Shown piece after piece: positions 26,847 to 34,673 of a stretch of 64,000 nt of DNA. The notes under the pieces are model-generated. The model did no database searches. It saw nothing but the letters and a program-made list of their open reading frames with translations, and was not told the DNA's origin. The DNA is taken from positions 25,672 through 89,671 of the forward strand of contig CAXSFM010000018.1 in NCBI GenBank assembly GCA_964236735.1. The letters run 5' to 3'. Source of the DNA: JAIVJG01 sp964236735 (GTDB lineage Bacteria > Acidobacteriota > Blastocatellia > Pyrinomonadales > Pyrinomonadaceae). Numbering within the stretch: position 1 is the first letter of the stretch; each line of letters begins with the position of its first letter. A program made the translations under genes and the position numbers.

Positions 26847-28226
26847 GTGGCGAAATCACCGGCGACATATTTCGAGTGTCAGAATTGCGGTCATCAGCAG
26901 CGCAAGTTTTTCGGGATGTGCCCGGATTGCGGCAAGGCCGGGACGGGCGAAGAGCGCGCGGGCGTGCAACAGAGCGAGGCGAAGGGCGGCGCGGCGGCGC
27001 GCGGCGGTTTTCGCCTGCGCGAAGTGAAGCCGATTCAGTACGGCGCGATTGAGTCACAGGATGAGGCGCGCGTCTCTTCGGGCATCACGGAATTTGATCG
27101 CGTGCTCGGCGGCGGCGTCGTGCCGGGCAGCCTCGTGCTCATCGGCGGCGATCCGGGCATCGGCAAGTCAACCTTGCTGCTCGAAGTGGCGGACAAGTTG
27201 AGCGCGCAGGGCGTGCGCGTACTCTACGTTTCGGGCGAAGAATCCGAGCGGCAGATCAAGATGCGCGGCGAGCGTCTGAACATCAAGGCGGAGAATCTGT
27301 ACCTGCTGCCGGAGACGAACCTCGAACTCATCTTCAACGAGATCGAGCGCGACGAGCCGGGCGTCATCATCGTGGATTCGATTCAGACCGTCTTCTCTTC
27401 AAAGATCGAAAGCGCGCCCGGCTCTGTCTCGCAGGTGCGCGAAGTGGCGGGACAGTTTTTGCTGCTGGCGAAGAATCGCAATATCCCCGTCTTTCTCATC
27501 GGCCACGTCACGAAGGAAGGCAACATCGCCGGGCCGAAGGCGCTGGAGCACATCGTTGACACGGTGCTCTACTTCGAGGGCGAGCGGCATTACAACCATC
27601 GCATCATCCGCGCCGTCAAGAATCGCTTCGGCGCGGCCAACGAGGTCGGGGTCTTCGAGATGACGGGCGCAGGGCTAGTTCCCGTCGCCAATCCTTCGGA
27701 GATGTTTCTCTCGGAGCGACCGCAGAACGCCTCCGGTTCCGTCGTCACCGCCTGCATGGAAGGCACGCGCCCCGTGCTCGTCGAAGTACAGGCGCTCGCC
27801 ACCGAGACGAAGTACAACTATCCCATCCGTAACGCGCAAGGCTTCAATACGAACCGCATCGCGCTCCTGCTCGCTGTGTTGGAGAAGCGCGTCGGTTTGC
27901 GCCTGCTCGGACACGACGTGTTCATCAACATCGCGGGCGGCCTTGAGATTGACGAGCCGGCGGCAGACCTCGGCGTCATCGCGGCCATCGCGTCGAGTTT
28001 CAGGAACGCGCCGCTCGATCCGCACACGGCGGTCTTCGGCGAAGTGGGCTTGACGGGCGAAGTGCGCGGCGCGATGCAGGCGCAGGCGCGCGCGAAAGAA
28101 GCGCAGACGCTCGGCTTCAAAAAACTCATCATGCCCGTCTCGAACACCGCCGGATTAGAGCGTCTGCTCGGCCTGCGCGTCGTCGGCGTGCGTTCGGTGG
28201 ATGAGGCATTGGGCGAGTTGTTCTGA
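26847..28226 (+). CDS. radA: DNA repair protein RadA
   Basis: RecA-like ATPase that drives branch migration in recombination. GTG 26847 is chosen because AAAGGA (26835-26840) is then spaced 6 nt; 459 aa. Order: zinc finger (FECQNCGHQQRKFFGMCPDC, residues ~8-27), Walker A GGDPGIGKSTLLLE near 102, the RadA-specific KNRFGAANEVG near 257, and a Lon-protease-like C-terminal domain (~280-459: NIAGGLEIDEPAADLGVIAA). Complete. Confidence 0.97.
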   Translation: MAKSPATYFECQNCGHQQRKFFGMCPDCGKAGTGEERAGVQQSEAKGGAAARGGFRLREVKPIQYGAIESQDEARVSSGITEFDRVLGGGVVPGSLVLIGGDPGIGKSTLLLEVADKLSAQGVRVLYVSGEESERQIKMRGERLNIKAENLYLLPETNLELIFNEIERDEPGVIIVDSIQTVFSSKIESAPGSVSQVREVAGQFLLLAKNRNIPVFLIGHVTKEGNIAGPKALEHIVDTVLYFEGERHYNHRIIRAVKNRFGAANEVGVFEMTGAGLVPVANPSEMFLSERPQNASGSVVTACMEGTRPVLVEVQALATETKYNYPIRNAQGFNTNRIALLLAVLEKRVGLRLLGHDVFINIAGGLEIDEPAADLGVIAAIASSFRNAPLDPHTAVFGEVGLTGEVRGAMQAQARAKEAQTLGFKKLIMPVSNTAGLERLLGLRVVGVRSVDEALGELF

Positions 28227-28421
28227 TTGATTTGTTCGCTTGCTTCGGCATAGCAAGATGGGCTTTGCTGTAATCTTGCAGCGTAGCGAAAATTATTGTT
28301 GCCAGTGAGATGTGATGGGCGTATAAGCAGGCCTGTCGCAGACGTTTCATTTTCCTGTTGACGAAATTCTCACAAAATTCCGTCAGACCCATTCACGATA
28401 ATCTATCAAAGGAGCATGTAG

Positions 28422-29159
28422 ATGCGTAGTTACCCAAAGATCGGTCTCTTATTTCTTATAGCTATATCTCTAGTCTTTGTATTAGCCATGACCGGGCTGC
28501 GAGGGCAAAGTCAGAAGGATAGGGCTTCCGATAAGAATGGAGACGCAACCCCGGTACAGTCCGGCGTCATGTCCGAAAAGCAAAGGCAACACAGCAAGTT
28601 ATTTAAGAGATATAAAACTGGTCGTAAACTCGACACAGCTTTTGAAGGTGCTTACGTGGAGCCGCCAATTGAAGTCTTTGATCCTAACGCTCCAATTCTG
28701 AGCTTTAATGATTTCCTCAAACAAAAAAGCTGTGAATCAGATGCAGTCATAATCGCAGAAATTAAAGACAGGTCTTCTCAGTTGACAGAAAACAACGAGT
28801 TCATCTTCACAGACTACACAGCGACCGTGACAGAGGTCTTAAAAGATAATAGCGCTGCTTCTATACCTCCCGGCAGCAGTATCACGCTTACACGTCCGGG
28901 CGGAAAGGTCAACATCAATGGTCGAATAGTTAACGCTTTAGATTCTTCCTTCCAACCGTTTGAGATAAGTAGTACCTATCTCCTGATTCTTAAATATGTG
29001 CCGACTACCGGTGCATATGAGACAGTGCGAAAGGGTAGCTTTCTTCTGCGCGGCGGTGAACTTACCAAGTTGACCGAGGAGAGCGTGCCGGGCAGCAATA
29101 GCAAGACTCAACCTCTTACAAATGATTCCCGCACCGCCATTCAAAACTGTTCTCACTAG
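28422..29159 (+). CDS. Exported protein of unknown function
   Basis: 245 aa, AAAGGAG correctly placed before ATG 28422. A hydrophobic stretch (residues ~7-27) is a signal peptide or anchor. The mature part (from ~95) looks beta-rich, with ESDAVIIAEIKD, FTDYTATVTEVLKD and SSTYLLILKYVP; the pattern suggests a small beta-sandwich, but I do not recognise the family. Codon choice is clearly more AT-rich than in neighbouring genes, suggesting recent acquisition. It is 19 nt upstream of the metalloprotease gene and probably in the same operon. The gap before it (28227-28421) holds TGACGAAATT...AAATTCCGTCA, a possible operator. Confidence 0.75.
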   Translation: MRSYPKIGLLFLIAISLVFVLAMTGLRGQSQKDRASDKNGDATPVQSGVMSEKQRQHSKLFKRYKTGRKLDTAFEGAYVEPPIEVFDPNAPILSFNDFLKQKSCESDAVIIAEIKDRSSQLTENNEFIFTDYTATVTEVLKDNSAASIPPGSSITLTRPGGKVNINGRIVNALDSSFQPFEISSTYLLILKYVPTTGAYETVRKGSFLLRGGELTKLTEESVPGSNSKTQPLTNDSRTAIQNCSH

Positions 29160-29178
29160 AATTAAGGACGGATACTAT

Positions 29179-30630
29179 ATGAACCGAACTTCACGCACTG
29201 GTACTATTTCTTCGCTGTGCAGCGTTTTCTTTCTCGTAACTGTAACTGTGTTGGCACTCTTCTCAGGTAATATCATGCACGCGCAGACAGGATGCCCACC
29301 AGTTACGAACAACGGATGGATTCATTGTACAAAGGTCTATTACACGATAGGCGGCGGTATCTCTTCTACCTCAAAGCAGGCCACGCAAATCAGAGAGGCA
29401 TTTGCAAGCTGGCAGTCTGCGAATAGCTCCTCCAATAGCTCAAGGGTCGAATTTATCGAAGGTAGTGTGCCTACAGGCGCGACCAACTTTGGAACATTAA
29501 GTGTGGTCAATGGAAATTTAGGAGGGCCACCGGCTCAAACAGATAAGCCGAATCACACTGGTACAATAACATCTGCGACAATCACGTTCGACCTGAACTC
29601 AACTATCCCAAACACAACCACTCTGGTTTTTGATCCCAATAACGACACGATATTTCGGAAGGTAGGATTACACGAGATAGGCCACACCATGGGGTTTGCA
29701 GACGAACCTCTGAATGTTACATTGAGTTGCGGGGGGCAAACTGCTGGTAACACCGTAATGAACGCGATTTGCGGTGCTAACGATTCGTTTAACAATATGC
29801 CAACCAATGTAACGACATGCGACAATAGCAGTGTAAATTCAGAAACTATATATCCAACTCCGGCTGTCTGTCCGACGCCTACACCAGCGACAACACCAAC
29901 GCCGCCATGTTATCAAGGCGATTGTTCCGGCTCTGTGCAATCGGAGTTTCAACAAAGTCACTCACATCCGCAATGCCCTATCAACGTGGACTACTGTGTC
30001 TATCCACGCACGGGCTGCCCTGATTTTGGAAACTATAGATACAATTGGGAAGACCAGTGCTGCTGCAACAAACCCTACAGCCCTATCATCATTGACATCT
30101 CCGGCAACGGCTTCAACCTGACGAGCAACACCGACGGCGTCAACTTCGACCTCAACCGCGTCGGCATCAAAGAGCATCTGGCGTGGACGGCGGCCAACTC
30201 CGACGACGCTTTCCTCGCGCTTGATCGCAACGGCAACGGAACGATTGACGACGGCGGCGAACTGTTCGGTAACTTCACACAGCAAACACCATCAGACGAC
30301 CCGAACGGCTTTCTCGCGCTCGCCGAGTTCGACAAGGCGGCGAAGGGCGGAAACTCCGACGGCGTGATTGACAGGAGAGACGCGGTCTTCAACAATTTGC
30401 GTCTGTGGCAGGACACAAACCACGACGGTATCTCAGATGCGAGCGAGTTACACACGCTGCCCGAACTGGGCGTGGCGATTCTCGACCTTGATTATAAATT
30501 GTCGAAGCGGACGGACGGGTACGGCAATCAATTTCGTTATCGAGCGAAGGTCAGGGACGTACACGGCGCGCAGGTCGGGCGTTGGGCGTGGGACGTGTTC
30601 CTCATGTCAGGCGGTTACGCACCACAATAG
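29179..30630 (+). CDS. Secreted zinc metalloprotease, chimeric
   Basis: 483 aa from ATG 29179. Signal peptide (~residues 9-35, cut near MHAQ). The catalytic domain carries VGLHEIGHTMGFAD near residue 160, the HExxHxxGxxD zinc site of matrixin-like metzincins, followed by several Cys. A Pro/Thr linker and a Cys-rich stretch lead to a C-terminal module (~300-483) with repeated Asp/Asn-Gly sites: DRNGNGTIDDGGELFGNF, GGNSDGVIDRRDAVF and DTNHDGISDASEL, likely calcium-binding. DNA before about 30,070 is AT-rich; the C-terminal module is GC-rich like the rest of the genome, so the gene looks assembled from two sources. Confidence 0.85.
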   Translation: MNRTSRTGTISSLCSVFFLVTVTVLALFSGNIMHAQTGCPPVTNNGWIHCTKVYYTIGGGISSTSKQATQIREAFASWQSANSSSNSSRVEFIEGSVPTGATNFGTLSVVNGNLGGPPAQTDKPNHTGTITSATITFDLNSTIPNTTTLVFDPNNDTIFRKVGLHEIGHTMGFADEPLNVTLSCGGQTAGNTVMNAICGANDSFNNMPTNVTTCDNSSVNSETIYPTPAVCPTPTPATTPTPPCYQGDCSGSVQSEFQQSHSHPQCPINVDYCVYPRTGCPDFGNYRYNWEDQCCCNKPYSPIIIDISGNGFNLTSNTDGVNFDLNRVGIKEHLAWTAANSDDAFLALDRNGNGTIDDGGELFGNFTQQTPSDDPNGFLALAEFDKAAKGGNSDGVIDRRDAVFNNLRLWQDTNHDGISDASELHTLPELGVAILDLDYKLSKRTDGYGNQFRYRAKVRDVHGAQVGRWAWDVFLMSGGYAPQ

Positions 30631-30656
30631 AACGTAGCAACATCACGATGCAAAAT

Positions 30657-30698
30657 CGAAACCGCCCGTTAGTCTTCACAGATTGACGGGCGGTTTCG
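30657..30698 (+). terminator. Hairpin terminator after the metalloprotease gene
   Basis: Perfect 13-bp arms CGAAACCGCCCGT (30657-30669) and ACGGGCGGTTTCG (30686-30698), 16-nt loop. The U-run is short (TTT within the arm), so it may be a weak terminator. Confidence 0.65.
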
Positions 30699-30766
30699 TG
30701 ATTGATGCCTGTTTCATAACCTTTCTGATGACGAGCCGGTTGAGGCCGTGCTACTATCCTCAAGTT

Positions 30767-31933
30767 ATGCGGACTAATACTGTTCTGATACGTTTAATCT
30801 TTACAGGCATCCTCGTCGTGGCGGGGTTCATGTTGCATCCCGTGCCCGGCTATTTCGGCCTTGACGCCAACGTCATATCTGCCATTGCTTCCGCCGTCAT
30901 CGCCGGTGTCATCATCCTGCTTGAGATGCGAATCCAGCAGGCTTCGCTGAAGACTTTGATCGGCGCGGCGGTCGGCTCGACGCTCGGCATCGCCGGCGGA
31001 TTTCTGATCGGGATACTCATCAGCTACCAGGAATCAAGCGCGGCATCCGGCAACCAGAAAGCGTTTCTGACGCTCGCGCTGGCGTTCCTGATGGCCTACG
31101 TCGGGTTGATGGTCGGCTCGAAGAAGGGCGACTTTCTCGAACTCTCCGCGCTCGGCGGCATCTTCAGCGACAAGACGATGCGGCGTGACCTGAAAATCCT
31201 CGACACCTCCGTCATCATTGACGGGCGCATCGCCGACGTGGCCGAGACGGGCTTTCTCTCCGGCACGATCATTCTCCCGCAGTTCATTTTGCGCGAGCTG
31301 CAACAGGTCGCCGACTCGCCCGATTCAAACAAGCGTCAGCGCGGGCGTCGCGGACTCGACATGCTCAACCGCCTGCAAGGCAATAACATTCTCGACATTC
31401 AAGTCGTGGACACGGACTTTCCCGCCGTCAAGGAAGTTGACCTCAAGCTGCTCGAACTCAGCAAACAGATTGACGCCGTCGTCGTCACGAACGATTTCAA
31501 TCTCAACAAGGTCGCGCAACTGCACGGCATACAGGTCTTGAACATCAACGAGCTTGCCAACTGTTTGAAGCCCGTCGTGCTGCCCGGCGAAGCGATGCGC
31601 GTCTTCATCCTTAAAGAGGGCAAAGAATACAATCAGGGCGTCGCTTACTTAGACGACGGGACGATGGTCGTCGTGGACAACGCGCGCCGGATGATCGGCA
31701 AGAACGCGGATGTGGCCGTCACGAGCGTGCTGCAAACCACCGCCGGCAAGATGATCTTCGGGCGACTCTGGGACGAGAACGAGAACGGCGCGCACAACAA
31801 CAACGAGACGCGCGCCAACAATAACAACGGTGGCCCCGCACGTCGTCCATATCAGCCACAGCAGCAGCAACAACGCGACTCTCGCACGCCCGCATCGCTT
31901 CGCAGCGGCGAGCATGGCGAGGCAGTCGAATAG
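30767..31933 (+). CDS. PIN/TRAM-domain membrane protein (YacL-like)
   Basis: 388 aa from ATG 30767. Three or four membrane helices (residues ~5-120) precede a PIN nuclease domain starting at LKILDTSVIIDGRIADV near 143, with acidic residues in VTNDFNLNKVA near 240, and a TRAM RNA-binding domain near 275-345 (VFILKEGKEYNQGVAYLDDG). The tail is Asn- and Gln-rich (NNNETRANNNN, QQQQQ). The same yacL-ispD-ispF order is known from Bacillus. Family members are thought to act on RNA; targets are unknown. Confidence 0.92.
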   Translation: MRTNTVLIRLIFTGILVVAGFMLHPVPGYFGLDANVISAIASAVIAGVIILLEMRIQQASLKTLIGAAVGSTLGIAGGFLIGILISYQESSAASGNQKAFLTLALAFLMAYVGLMVGSKKGDFLELSALGGIFSDKTMRRDLKILDTSVIIDGRIADVAETGFLSGTIILPQFILRELQQVADSPDSNKRQRGRRGLDMLNRLQGNNILDIQVVDTDFPAVKEVDLKLLELSKQIDAVVVTNDFNLNKVAQLHGIQVLNINELANCLKPVVLPGEAMRVFILKEGKEYNQGVAYLDDGTMVVVDNARRMIGKNADVAVTSVLQTTAGKMIFGRLWDENENGAHNNNETRANNNNGGPARRPYQPQQQQQRDSRTPASLRSGEHGEAVE

Positions 31934-32009
31934 TTCAAAGTTCAAGGTTCAAAGTTCAAAGTTGAGAATCCGCTTTTGACTTTGAACTTTGAACCTTGAA
32001 CTTTGAACT
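31932..32009 (+). repeat. Perfect 31-bp heptad-word hairpin before ispD
   Basis: Arms 31932-31962 and 31979-32009 are exact reverse complements over 31 nt, built from AAGTTCA/AGGTTCA words, with a 16-nt loop. The right arm ends 3 nt before the ispD ATG at 32013, leaving no room for a Shine-Dalgarno outside the stem. Confidence 0.95.
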
Positions 32010-32012
32010 TTT

Positions 32013-32714
32013 ATGAACGTTGCGATCATCGCCGCCGCAGGGCAGGGCGCACGCTTTAACGGCGGCGGGCGAGCCAAGCAATTCCGGGAAATCTCCGGCA
32101 CACCAATCATTATTCATACGCTCCGACGTTTCGAGTTGTGCGCGACGATTCAGCGAGTCATTGTCGTCGCTCCGGCACAAGACACGGCTGAAGTTCACGC
32201 GCTCGCCGCACGGTACGAACTCGGGAAAGTGATGCGGGTCGTGGCGGGCGGAAAGACGCGCACCGAATCAATCTGGCGCGGCCTGCAAACGATTGAGAGC
32301 GATGCTGTCGAAGTGGTCGCCGTCCACGACGGCGTGCGTCCCTTCGTCACGCCTGAAGAGATTGACCGCACCGTCCGCGCCGCCGCAGAGACGGGGGCCG
32401 CCATTCTCGCCGCGCCCGTCGTTGACACGATTAAAGAGGCGCGAGACGGGCGCATCACGCGCACGCTCGAACGCGCGCAACTCTGGCACGCGCAGACGCC
32501 GCAATGTTTTCATTACGAACTGCTGCGCCGCGCCTACGAAAAGGCTCTCGCGGAAAACATCGAAGCGACGGACGACAGCGCGCTCGTCGAACGTCTCGGC
32601 TCATCAATCGCCATCGTCGAAGGCGGCGCGCACAACTTCAAAATCACGCGCCCGCAGGACATCGCTCTCGCGGAGGCTGTAGTTCAAAGTTCAAAGCTTA
32701 AGGTTCAAAGTTAA
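32013..32714 (+). CDS. ispD: 2-C-methyl-D-erythritol 4-phosphate cytidylyltransferase
   Basis: Makes CDP-ME from MEP and CTP. 233 aa. Signatures: VAIIAAAGQGARF at the N-terminus (CTP loop), KQFREISGTPIIIHTL near residue 27, VVAVHDGVRPFVTPEEI near 103, RAQLWHAQTPQCF near 153 and ATDDSALVERLG near 185. The last ~10 residues (VVQSSKLKVQS) are encoded by the left arm of the next heptad repeat, so the repeat has rewritten the 3' end of the gene. Confidence 0.96.
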   Translation: MNVAIIAAAGQGARFNGGGRAKQFREISGTPIIIHTLRRFELCATIQRVIVVAPAQDTAEVHALAARYELGKVMRVVAGGKTRTESIWRGLQTIESDAVEVVAVHDGVRPFVTPEEIDRTVRAAAETGAAILAAPVVDTIKEARDGRITRTLERAQLWHAQTPQCFHYELLRRAYEKALAENIEATDDSALVERLGSSIAIVEGGAHNFKITRPQDIALAEAVVQSSKLKVQS

Positions 32715-32786
32715 GAACCCGTTTTCGACTTTGAACCTTAAACTTCGACTTTCGACTTTGAACCTTAAACTTTGAACTTTGAACTT
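32681..32786 (+). repeat. Three-armed heptad-word element before ispF
   Basis: One left arm (32681-32712, TTCAAAG words, overlapping the ispD 3' end) faces two right arms of the complementary type: a nearer one (about 32727-32752) and a farther one (about 32754-32785) that matches the left arm in about 30 of 32 positions. The farther arm ends at the ispF start (ATG 32787). Confidence 0.85.
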
Positions 32787-33263
32787 ATGTTCCGAGTCGG
32801 CATCGGCCACGACACGCATCGTCTTACGGAGGGCAGGCCGCTCGTACTGGGCGGCGTGCCCGTCGTGTCCGAGCGCGGCGGCGAAGGGCATTCGGACGCC
32901 GACGCGCTGGCACACGCCATCACGGACTCGATTCTCGGCGCGATGTGCGAGGGCGACATCGGCGTCCACTTTCCAGACCGCGACCCGCGCTGGAAGGATG
33001 CGGACAGTTTGCAACTGCTCTCGCGCGTGATGTGGCTGGCGCGCGAGCGCGGTTACAAGGTCGTCAACGTGGATGCCACTGTCTTGCTTGAAGAGCCGCG
33101 CCTGCGTCCATACATTCAACTGATGCGCGAGAAACTCTCTGACGTGCTCGGCGTCGGCGTTGATTGCGTCAGCGTCAAGGCCAAGACCGGCGAAGGGCTG
33201 GACGCGGTCGGCGAACGCCGCGCGGTCACGGCGCAGGCCGTCGTGTTGCTTGAACGAGCGTGA
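32787..33263 (+). CDS. ispF: 2-C-methyl-D-erythritol 2,4-cyclodiphosphate synthase
   Basis: Cyclises CDP-ME 2-phosphate with release of CMP. 158 aa from ATG 32787; a TTG at 32772 only adds repeat-coded residues. Signatures: FRVGIGHDTHRLTEGRPLVL at the N-terminus with zinc-binding Asp and His, HSDADALAHAITDSILGA near residue 36, DIGVHFPDRDP near 58 and VKAKTGEGLDAVGER near 130. It follows ispD; ispE lies 15 kb upstream. Confidence 0.97.
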   Translation: MFRVGIGHDTHRLTEGRPLVLGGVPVVSERGGEGHSDADALAHAITDSILGAMCEGDIGVHFPDRDPRWKDADSLQLLSRVMWLARERGYKVVNVDATVLLEEPRLRPYIQLMREKLSDVLGVGVDCVSVKAKTGEGLDAVGERRAVTAQAVVLLERA

Positions 33264-33267
33264 AAGA

Positions 33268-33351
33268 CAGTGGTCGGTGGTGAGTGGCTAGTGGTCAACA
33301 TGAAGACACATGCTTTCCTCCTAACCACTGATCACTGACCACTGACCACTG
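33268..33351 (+). repeat. Heptad-word hairpin between ispF and the nucleoside phosphorylase gene
   Basis: The left arm 33268-33295 (AGTGGTC/GGTGGTG words) and right arm 33324-33351 (CACTGAC words) pair over 28 nt with about five mismatches. Loop of 28 nt includes CCTCC. It ends 5 nt before ATG 33357. Confidence 0.87.
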
Positions 33352-33356
33352 CCTTT

Positions 33357-34673
33357 ATGCGGCCACAAGACATCATCAGACGTAAACGTGATAGCGGCGA
33401 ACTCTCGCGCGGAGAGATCGCGGCGTTTGTGCGTGGCGTCGTTGATGGAAGTTGGGCGGACTATCAATCGTCGTCTCTGTTGATGGCGATTTATCTCAAC
33501 GGGATGAGCGGGGCGGAGCAGCAGGCTTTGACGGAAGAGATGCTGCGCTCCGGCGAGGTGTTGAATTTCTCAGACATCAAAGCGCCGAAGGCCGACAAGC
33601 ATTCGACGGGCGGCGTCGGTGATAAGACATCGCTCATCCTCGCGCCGCTCGCCGCCGCGTGCGGTGTGGCCGTGCCGATGATTTCGGGTCGCGGCCTGGG
33701 GCACACGGGCGGGACGCTCGATAAGCTCGAAGCGATTCCGGGTTATCGCGTCCGGTTGAGCCTCCCGGAGTTTCGCGCGATTCTGGAACGTGTCGGCTTC
33801 GCGATGATGGGGCAGACCGCTTCAATCGCGCCCGCCGATAAAAAGCTCTATGCGCTACGAGACGCGACGGAGACGGTCGAGGCCATTCCTCTCATCGTCG
33901 CATCCATCATGTCGAAGAAACTGGCCGCCGGCCTCGACGCGCTTGTGCTCGATGTGAAGAGCGGGACGGGCGCGTTCATGCAGGACGAAGGACGCGCGAA
34001 GGAATTGGCGCGCGCGCTTGTCGCGACGGGGAACGGGTTCGGCGTGAGGACGGAAGCTCTCATCACGGACATGAATCAGCCGCTCGGACGCGCGGTCGGC
34101 AATGCGGTTGAGGTCGTCGAGTGCATTGACCTGATGCGCGGCGAAGTAGATGAGCGGACGCGACCCGTGCTCGATTTGTCAGTCGAACTGGCGGCGCGGA
34201 TGGTCACGCTCTCCGGCGTCGAATTATCGCTCGATGCGGCGCGCGCTAAAGTCAGGCGCGCGCTTGAGACCGGCGCGGCGTTGGAATGTTTTCGTCGCAA
34301 TGTGGAGGCGCAGGGCGGCGACGCGCGCGTATGTGATGAGCCGGCGCGTCTGGAAGATTTGACGCTTCGTGAAGTCAGGGTAGAATCCGTCCGCGCAGGA
34401 TTCGTCTCTGCCATTGATGCCGCTGAAGTCGGGCGCGCGGTGGCCGCCATCGGTGGCGGGCGCGCACGCATCGAGGATGAAATTGACGCGGGCGTTGGCT
34501 TCCTCGCCGAAGTGAAGATCGGCGACGAAGTGAAAGCGGGCGAGTCGTTCGGCCTTCTGCTCTGTCGCAATGAATCTGATGCGGAAGAAGCGCGAGCGCG
34601 TATCAGTGCGGCTTATCAAGTCAGCGAAGAGCCGCCGCCGGCTTCAAACTTAATCAAGGACATAATCGCATGA
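33357..34673 (+). CDS. Thymidine/pyrimidine-nucleoside phosphorylase
   Basis: Phosphorolysis of thymidine or uridine to base and (deoxy)ribose-1-phosphate (DeoA/Pdp family). 438 aa, the expected length. Signatures: DIIRRKRDSGELSRGEI at the N-terminus, KHSTGGVGDKTSLILAPLAA near residue 81 (phosphate site), SGRGLGHTGGTLDKLEAI near 109, SIMSKKLAAGLDALVLDVKS near 182. It overlaps the next gene by ATGA, so translation of the importer's binding protein is coupled to it. deoA versus pdp cannot be separated by eye. Confidence 0.95.
   Translation: MRPQDIIRRKRDSGELSRGEIAAFVRGVVDGSWADYQSSSLLMAIYLNGMSGAEQQALTEEMLRSGEVLNFSDIKAPKADKHSTGGVGDKTSLILAPLAAACGVAVPMISGRGLGHTGGTLDKLEAIPGYRVRLSLPEFRAILERVGFAMMGQTASIAPADKKLYALRDATETVEAIPLIVASIMSKKLAAGLDALVLDVKSGTGAFMQDEGRAKELARALVATGNGFGVRTEALITDMNQPLGRAVGNAVEVVECIDLMRGEVDERTRPVLDLSVELAARMVTLSGVELSLDAARAKVRRALETGAALECFRRNVEAQGGDARVCDEPARLEDLTLREVRVESVRAGFVSAIDAAEVGRAVAAIGGGRARIEDEIDAGVGFLAEVKIGDEVKAGESFGLLLCRNESDAEEARARISAAYQVSEEPPPASNLIKDIIA

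Noticed and set aside
28422..30630. Mobile element as source of the AT-rich patch
   Set aside because: No transposase, integrase, terminal repeats or tRNA target flank it, so only composition suggests transfer.
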